From the NCBI GenBank assembly GCA_036346355.1, contig CM070569.1, positions 62,706,561 through 62,770,560 on the forward strand: DNA of 64,000 nt. The letters run 5' to 3'. Each line of letters opens with the position of its first letter. Positions within the stretch are counted from its first letter, which is position 1. Source of the stretch: Rhipidocladum racemiflorum. Lineage: Eukaryota > Streptophyta > Magnoliopsida > Poales > Poaceae. The position numbers and the translations under genes are program-made. Of this stretch, positions 56,966-64,000 are shown one piece after another. Below the pieces are notes generated by a model. It did no database searches and was not told the origin of the DNA. It worked only from the letters and a program-made list of their open reading frames with translations.

Positions 56966-57960
56966 ACTCAACCACAAGTCAGGACCAGTCAGTTCGGCTG
57001 AACCGTTTCTGACATAGCTCAGTACATTGTTCATTTCTTGGAGAATACTAACATGGTGGTACCATTCTCAAAAGGAGAATGGGGAGCAGCATTCTCGGCA
57101 TGGCGATGACTGATGGGGTGGAACAGGAAGGGGCGTTGTAACATCATCCGTCAGTTCTCATAGCGGTAGGAACTCACTGAGGGCAGTGGGTCTTGAATGG
57201 AGTGGTCATAGACCCACTGGTTAGGGGCTATCTGGGAAATGACCAACGAAAGGCTGTGATCATCTCGGCTCGGCCGTATGCATTTAAGTTGCATGTAAAT
57301 TTGCGCATGGCATTAACGGCCGTAGATATCTTGTGGGTAAAGCTGAGCAGCTCTACAGAGTCAAATTAAATGGTATTCGAATACGCCGTGCTTCTAGTTA
57401 ATGAAGCTAAGTTTGAATTGAGGTGACTCTCGTACCCTAGCTCAAGTAGATTTTGGAAATTTTGGGAAATTGGCAATGTGTTAAGATAACTTGTGGAACC
57501 CCCCTCACTATTATTTGTGGTTTGTGTTTCAAATGTAAAAAATGAACTTGAAAATAAAACTGCATCCACAATAACTAGTAAACATGTGCCAACCCTTGGT
57601 TAATCCCTTGCATGTAGTATTCAGTATTTCTCGTGCGACTTGTTGAGTACGGTTATGTACTCACCCTTGCTCAAACCCTACTCTTCCAGAGTTCCAAGAT
57701 GCCGAAGATTTTCAAGAAGCCGTAGATGGCGATTCGATTTGGTTTAAAGGTCTTGATCTGTGCTTAAGTTTGCATGTGCGATCTTTTGTGATGTAATATA
57801 TTCAGGGCTCGCTGCGTCTCCCTTTGTAAAAACTCTAGCCGTTAGGCCTTAAATTATGTAAAAGTAGTTGATTCGCCCTTTTGTCTGGCAATGTGCACTT
57901 AGTTCCCGACTGCTAATCTTCCTAGATAGCTGTTGAGTTATTTAAACGTGCCACCTGAGA
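56966..57960 (+). mobile_element. LTR fragment of another gypsy element
   Basis: Sequence changes at the end of element A's integrase remnant. ATCTTGTGGGTAAAG (57330-57344) followed by CTACAGAGT, and later TTGAGTACGGTTATGTACTCACCCTTGC (57645-57672), share wording and order with element B's LTR (35380-35420 and 35745-35780) but are clearly diverged. It is therefore part of a different Tekay/Del-like LTR. Ends and target duplication were not found. Confidence 0.55.
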
Positions 57961-58029
57961 AAGCAGTTCGTTACAGACATGAACTTCGAACACGGATGAA
58001 CCTTGACCACAGTCCGGTTAGCGCGCTTA

Positions 58030-59010
58030 TCATGTGTTATCTTTTCCATCTATCTCTTCCTTTCCCATCACTCTTCCCTAATCACTTTCCCACCTTCATT
58101 CCTTCCTCTTTAACACAAAAATTTTAAATTACAAAATTTAAACTTTGAAAATTTTAATGAGGAAGTTTAATTCAAAAAATTCAACTCAACATTTTTACTT
58201 AAAAAATTTAAATAATAAAGTTTCAAATAAGAAAGTTTCAACTCAAAAAAATTTAAATTAAAGTTTCAGCTGGTAAAGTTTCAAGTTGAAAAATTGTAAA
58301 TAGAAAATTCTTAAATTAGAAACCTTCAACTTGAAATGTTTTCAATCGAAATTTTTCAAATTAGAAAGTTTCAACTTAGGAAACATTCAATTCCAAAACT
58401 TTCAATTCAAAAAGTTTCAATCCAAAAAACTTTCAGCTCCAAAAGTTTTGATCCAAAATTCAACTCAAAATTTTCAACTCAAAAAATTTTAAATCAAAAA
58501 ATGTCAAACCGGAAAGTGTGAACTCAAAAATTTTCAATAAGAATGTTTCAACTCAAAATGTTCAAATCGAAAAGTTTCAACTTAGAAAACTTTTTGTTCG
58601 AAAAGTTTCGACTCAAACAACTTTTGCTCGAAAAGGTTTGACTCAAAAATCTTTCGCTCGAAAAGTTTTGATTTAAAATTCAACTCAAAGAAAATTTCCA
58701 AATAGGAATGTTTCAACTCAAAAAAATTCAAATCAAAAAGTATCAAATCCGAAAACTTTCAATTTAAAAACTTTCGGTTCGATAAGTTTCGATGGAAATA
58801 CTTTCAAAAGTGGTTAAAAATGCTTGTTTTCAAAAACTTGGAGGAAAAAAATTGAAATTCAAAAGCTTTTTTGTGTTTGAGGTGAAGGGAGCGGATGAGG
58901 AAAGGGGATAAAAGAGGTGATGCCACTTGTCACAAGATGGTCTTTTAGAGGGAAGAAAAGTAGTTAGGAGAATGAAGGGAGTGCTATCATTTGTCACAAG
59001 GAGAGTATCT
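58030..59010. repeat. A+T-rich degenerate array with fold-back flanks
   Basis: From 58110 to 58860, variants of GAAAGTTTCAACTCAAAAA repeat every 18-40 bases with heavy substitution. CT-rich DNA at 58040-58110 and GA-rich DNA at 58890-58990 are roughly complementary (CATCACTCTTCCC against GGGAGTGCTATC-like sequence), suggesting an element that can fold back. No coding sequence. Confidence 0.5.
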
Positions 59011-60324
59011 TTACCAAAGGTTTGATACGGGTGCCCTAAAAATACTAATTCCTAGAGATCAATGCAACCTACATGTAGACTCAGGCTGCACGAATTTCAA
59101 AGGAAGATCAAGGGGGTAGAGAGTGTAGAAGTCGAAATCCTTGGGAGTAGATTTGCATTTCCCTCCCAGGATTGAATATTGATGGACCGAGGTGAAACGC
59201 CAAAGACTCCGGCTAGGATTAACAATATTGAAACCGAAAAATGAATAACAAACAGAAATTTAAAAATAAAAAAATATTAAACAAAAATCGTTGAAAAATC
59301 ACCAGAAACCGAAGGGTTATGAATTAATTTTTTTTTAAAAAAAAATCGAAAACTGGTCAGTTTTGATCACGTGTTAAAGCCTGACGCACTACCACACGAT
59401 TTTTGACACAAAACCAGTCGATTTTGATCGAAAACCGATCGGTTAAGCGTCGCATAAATTTTTTCAAAATTTTAAATTTAATCGATTTATTGACTGGTTT
59501 TTATATCGAGCCGACTCAGTATAATCGAAAATCTTCAAAAATTGGCTGGTTTTGTGAACCCGACTCTAGCAACCCGGCCCGATTTGATCCACGCGGGTCA
59601 AAAACGCTTCGCTACATATGGGCTGGCCTAACTCTATTAAAGCATGGCCCGATTAAGCGTAATTACGGCTGAAATCCCGGAGGAGTTTTCTCTCCTGCTC
59701 TGCTGACTGCTCACGTTTGAGGTCGGTGCAGCTTCGGCTCTCACTTGCGCTGCTTGGCTCGCCCGAAGTTCCACGTGTACAGTCCTCTCCTAGTCCTCGC
59801 CGGAAGTTCATGGCAGATAAGTTGCGATGGCATAGAGCTACAGCAAATTGCCATGACACCAACCTCAACCGCTGGATAGGGAATGCAACGTACTAGATGA
59901 AAACGCTACAGGAAATACCGAAATAGATACAGTAAACGCTAGCGGTGGTTGCGTTGCTGCAGTGTTTACGCCGGCCCATGAATTGATCTGATGCATCTAC
60001 CTTCGAGCCATTGGCTCAGATTTGTGAAGGCACCGTGCCCTTTTATACAGTGAAAGCTGAAGATGTGGTTCCGTCGCCACCGGCCGTGCCCGAGTCGCCG
60101 CCCACACGGGTCAACCCAAGCAGCTCCACGCCTCCAATGGGACTTCTAAGGGACAGACCCAGGAGAAGAAGACATGCAAATTGTGATCAAGGGGAGACAA
60201 CTGGCCGCCGGCCGATTCTTTTAACGAGAGCCATTGGTTTGCCGCCTGGGGCAACAAAACAATGATGCGTGCGCTTTGAAGAAACAGGGGAAGGTCCCAT
60301 TTGAGCGTGACGCCTTGTTGCATG
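59011..60324. other. Intergenic, no gene seen
   Basis: An A+T-rich part (59230-59560) with repeated CGATCGGTT/TCGATTTT words, then GC-richer DNA at 59650-60250 with short frames lacking any domain. Confidence 0.4.
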
Positions 60325-61269
60325 CAGAGTTCAGAATCTCGGCGAAATTCTGGATTTCGATCTAAATTTTAGCCGCATAAAAAAATTTTGAAAAAAAATT
60401 CAAAGTGCAAAAGTACTCTAAAATTTCGGTACATTTCACCGAAATTTCGATTTTTTGACAAAAATTTGACCGGATTTGATTCTTCACGTTGTTGTCCGTG
60501 TGGGACAATACCTCTAAAAATATTTATCGTGTTTTATATGCGTAAGGAGCAAGAAGTAATGAGGTCTAGCCTAATTTCCTAAGTTGCAGCTTGTAACTGG
60601 GCTAAGCGTGGCCCAATCAGCCTAACATCGCTACCTGACTAGCCCAGGCAACGTAGTCTAAAATAATTTACTTGCTTTGTACAAATTTTAGCTTAAAACC
60701 ATCTTTTATCATAAAAAAAATTGTGCTTTTGGACTTGTTCTTTTCGAAGATGCAGCTTTGATTATTGATTTTCATCGTAAAGTAAACAAATATATAGCAT
60801 AACAAATAGTGTTTTTTTCACAATATAATTAAACCAATAAGTTGAATTTGGAGTTATGTTAAACAAGCAGCATGCTCTCCTTACTGTAGAGCTTCTTCCC
60901 GATCAAACCATGAACTTAAGAAGGTTACATCCCCATCTCAGCAAAATAAACTTGAATCCTTAAGGAGCAACATGTGCAATGCAAGCTATCAATTCACGTA
61001 TTGAATATAGTGCACGGGGTATTTTATGTTCAAAAATTTTTAACACGATTTCGACACCTTTTGATGGTTTCAATTTGATAGAAATCTCGGTATTTTTCAC
61101 CGAGATTTCGGTTTTTGAATCAAGATCTCGAAAATCTCGATGAAAAAAAACGGAATTGAATTTTTGCCTTTTGTGTTCCATTCTGATTTCGTCTGAGATT
61201 CTAAGATCTCGACGAAATTCTGGATTTCTGGAGTGACAAGATGTGAGCAAAAATAAATTTGGAACATTG
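60325..61269. mobile_element. hAT-type non-autonomous element, 945 bases
   Basis: A perfect 8-bp duplication, GTTGCATG, lies at 60317-60324 and 61270-61277. The ends CAGAGTTCAGAAT (left) and CAATGTTCCAAAT (right, inverted) match at 9 of 13 bases. The left end resembles the CAGRGTTC termini of the elements at 23965 and 25252. Subterminal GAAATTCTGGATTTC and ATCTCG motifs recur. No transposase frame. Confidence 0.72.
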
Positions 61270-61277
61270 GTTGCATG

Positions 61278-63110
61278 CACGTACATGCGATATACGTGTC
61301 GTTTACGACTTCGCACGCGCGATTTTGGAATCGCCGTTGGCACCCACGCCTCGATCGTCCGTAAACCGTCGTCCGACCTCCACAAAACCGTGGGCGCGGC
61401 TAGCGCAGGCTTGTTTCCGAGACACTCCGCCCGCAGTGCCCAGCTAAAAGCTCTCTTGCCGCCTCCGCCCGCAGCAGGACGCATCAGTTGCAGTGTTCAA
61501 TTCATGTGCGTGGGCAGGGGCGGACTCAACCGCGGGCCAAGGAAACTGGCGGACGCCACACTATTGGGGCACCGTGGATTTTTTTTCCAGCACCTCCGCC
61601 GGCGATCGAGCGGGGGTGCACCGAGCGGTGTGCGGACGTGTGAGTCGACGACGGGCGGCGGGCTGTAGGGGCCGAGGAGACGGTGACGGGCGCGCGCCGA
61701 GCTACGGCCTACGGGGGCACCGATCGAGAGGCGGGTGTGCACCTGCCAATCGACGTACGTAGGTGGGGAAAAACGAGTCGCAACAGGGGCAAATCTTGAC
61801 GATCTGTTCGGTGGACGTGCGGACATGGATTGGAGGCGGGCACTGACGCCAGCTTCCTGCCATAGTTGAGCTTTGTTCACGTCTGATGCAAACAAGCGGA
61901 GGGAGGCTACAGAGATTCGCCGGTTTGCTCAGGATTTCGGCCCAAGGAGGTACTTTGTACCAATTTTAAGAGTTGAAAGTAGACGATTTTAAAGTCGATA
62001 GTTGTCTCTGTAGTCAGTCGATAGTTAAAGGTTGAAGAATTGGACTTTTCTGGTTTTGTCAGCAATCCGTCAGAATGAGGCACGCGGCGGCACACCCAGC
62101 TCCCTCCGTGTAAATTTCGACCAGAGCGCCGCGCGCATTGACGCCGTCCGGCACAAAGGGACCGATCATCGCTTACGTGATCTGGACCGTTGGTTGTTGA
62201 TCCGACGACACACATGCACGCATGTATGCTGCCCCGACAGAACTAATCCCGTTCGATCACGTAGAGAAACGATAAACCGGCAGTGCAGTACTTATATTCC
62301 GTGGAAATCGATCGATCTTGTTCCTCCGGTAAAGTGGCTGGAACAACGTCGGCAATTACACTGACTAGTACTACCAACAAGCTGACGGCCAAATGCTTTT
62401 CAGAGATGTTTTTTTACAGTGAGAGCTGAGTAGGAACTACCCCGTAACAAAAGAATGGCCGACAACAAAGGGTCTTTCGCGTGTCAAACCGTGCAAAGGG
62501 AAATCTTTCACCCGAGGTTTTTAAAGAGATGGTGAGCTTTTGAGGGGATAAGTTTCGACAGAATTGATTAGGGAGAGAAGATAGATGCTTGGGATGAGTG
62601 GGACTCGGGATCGCGGTGAAGTTTCTGAGCTCAGCTGACAATGAGGCAGCCATCCATTCACTGGGCGTAATCTTCCAGCCACGCCACAAATCCAGTGGAT
62701 TTATTTACCATGCCCCCCCCCCCCAGTACGGGTGGCAGAGCTGAAAGGTTGACAATGATAATATTCGTCTGAATTCCACTCCCGTTTGCGCAGAATATTC
62801 TGGAAAGAACACAACTTGAGTGTCAACGTGTGTCTGTAACTTGACAACTAGACAACCGATCGACCTCTATCTGTCGTTATCTCCATTACACTGCGGTCCA
62901 GATAAATCTGGATTCGATTGAAATGTCCTGTTAACTTGAGTGTCTGAATCATCCGTTTTATACCACCACAGCATCTTGTATTCGTGTCTTAGATTCGGGA
63001 CTCAAGTAAGAGCTCTTTAGAATTACTTCTCACAGTGCTATGCAAATGGACGAGCAAAACACTAAAACGGAGTAGGAAATATAACTGGGAAGCAACCGTA
63101 ATAAGAATTT
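61278..63110. other. Intergenic, no gene seen
   Basis: GC-rich at 61300-61800 and mixed afterwards. CAGGGGCGGACTCAACC at 61514-61530 looks like one hAT end without a partner. A run of 13 C lies at 62713-62725. No coding exon could be supported. Confidence 0.4.
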
Positions 63111-63114
63111 CTAC

Positions 63115-63485
63115 AGCATCTTAGACCCAACTTTTAAATTGAAATTTGTATGAGTTAAAAAAATTTATTTGAAACTTTTTGAGTTGAAATTTTTTAATTT
63201 GGGAATTTTTAATTTTTGAATTGAAAGTTTTTTAAGTTGAAACTTTTCGAGTCTTCTATTTGAAATTTCTCGAGTTGAAACTTTCTAGTTTGAAAATTTT
63301 CAATTTAAAACTTTTTTATATTGAAACTTTTTGAGTTGAAACTTTCTGATTTGAAATTTTTTTATTTAATTTTTTTTTTAGTTTTAAATTAAATCGAAAA
63401 TTTTCAAACCAATATTTTTTTTTGTTCAAAACTTTTCGAGTCGAAATTTTCCGAGTAGAAACTTTTCAATTTAAAATTTTTCAAT
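63115..63485. repeat. A+T-rich array, inverted relative to 58030-59010
   Basis: Variants of TTGAAACTTTTTGAGTTGAAATTTTT repeat here. Read on the minus strand these are the AAGTTTCAACTCAAAAA words of the array at 58110-58860. It may be a second, partial copy of the same element in the opposite orientation. Confidence 0.5.
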
Positions 63486-63691
63486 AGCGTGTAGAAGATC
63501 CTAACCATGTATATGCAGTCTTGTTCAATTTGAAAAAAAGTGTGATCCCATCTGCATGCTGGGGAAAAGGTGCAGCTGCCCATCCATACGTGTGTCACGA
63601 GATCAGATAAAAAAAATGACACGTGTCAGCACTATAGCATGAGTGCAAGCAAGAATCGCTAAGGACCGTAAAATAGGATTTCCGAATATAA

Positions 63692-63972
63692 GACCCCGTT
63701 TGGTGCGGTTCCAAATTCTAATAGAAACGAAAATAGTTTCAGATTCTTGTTAGAAACGTTTCAGGTACAATCAGAATCATTTTCTGCAAACCGTTTGGTA
63801 CGGTTTCAAATTCTAGTAGAAACTATTAGAAATGGGGTTGAGGGTGATTCAGCCACGGTGTGGAAAAAGAAGAAACGTTCCGAGGAGAATCATTCTGAGT
63901 TTTAGCCCGTTTGGCTAGGTTTCTCCTAGATTATAGTAGAAACAGCTCGGTTCCAAGTTGCCAAACGGGGCC
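63692..63972. mobile_element. Tourist-like MITE, 281 bases
   Basis: Ends are GACCCCGTTTGG (left) and GGCCCCGTTTGG (right, inverted), flanked by the perfect 3-bp duplication TAA (63689-63691 and 63973-63975). Internal words GATTCAGCCAC, GAAGAAACG and TAGTAGAAAC also occur in the copy at 29046-29269. An internal repeat of CCGTTTGGTRCGGTT is present in the left half. Non-coding. Confidence 0.8.
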
Positions 63973-64000
63973 TAACTACCACTGTCTGATAGGAAACTCA

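Noticed and set aside
61514..61530. A hAT-like terminus CAGGGGCGGACTCAACC
   Set aside because: No inverted partner or 8-bp duplication was found nearby.
1..64000. CRISPR arrays, bacterial operons, rRNA or true tRNA genes
   Set aside because: No spaced perfect repeats, no Shine-Dalgarno gene chains, no rRNA words and no complete cloverleaf were seen; all genes are spliced and plant-like.

Overview
The window is nuclear DNA from a flowering plant, very probably a grass. Spliced genes have short GT-AG introns and plant-type products: an alpha-expansin, a FAR1/FRS protein, a UXT-type nucleotide-sugar transporter and a plant mobile domain/Ulp1 protein. Much of the rest is layered grass-type repeats: Tat and Tekay/Del-like Ty3/gypsy elements and hAT, CACTA, PIF/Tourist and Stowaway elements. 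Species cannot be set from sequence alone.

Gene-rich left third (about 0.5-22.5 kb). An 11-exon gene on the plus strand (569-3523) joins a plant-mobile-domain-like region to a Ulp1/C48 protease domain with a full His-Asp-Gln-Cys set. A one-exon kinesin motor fragment follows (4490-4655, minus). Four minus-strand genes come next, each rebuilt exon by exon with all exons in phase: a two-exon FAR1/FRS gene (5773-8700), a five-exon ribosomal protein eS26 (RPS26) gene (11166-14163), a seven-exon UXT-like transporter (14820-17542) and a three-exon alpha-expansin (21398-22487). The RPS26 copy is odd: it has lost one zinc-ligand cysteine, has a three-residue insertion, and carries a 1.1 kb hAT element in its last intron.

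Transposon-rich part (about 18.4-64 kb). Small elements come first: an LTR remnant, a TRIM-like repeat cluster, hAT elements with 8-bp target duplications, a CACTA element with a 3-bp duplication, and Tourist- and Stowaway-like MITEs. From 31.3 to 57 kb lies a nested set. An old, broken Tat-type gypsy element (A) is split by a Tekay/Del-like element with 3.4 kb LTRs (B, 32683-45195, duplication TCACA) and by a second Tat-type element (C, 47030-55471, duplication GAAGT). A Tourist-like MITE also sits in A. Taking B and C out restores A's reading across both joints, which proves the order of insertion. Element C keeps a clean RNase H-integrase frame and an antisense gene remnant but has lost protease and reverse transcriptase. 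An LTR fragment, an A+T-rich array, another hAT element and a Tourist-like MITE fill 57-64 kb.

The cellular genes show no operon-like cooperation. I found no RNA gene, CRISPR array, organelle DNA or bacterial system.
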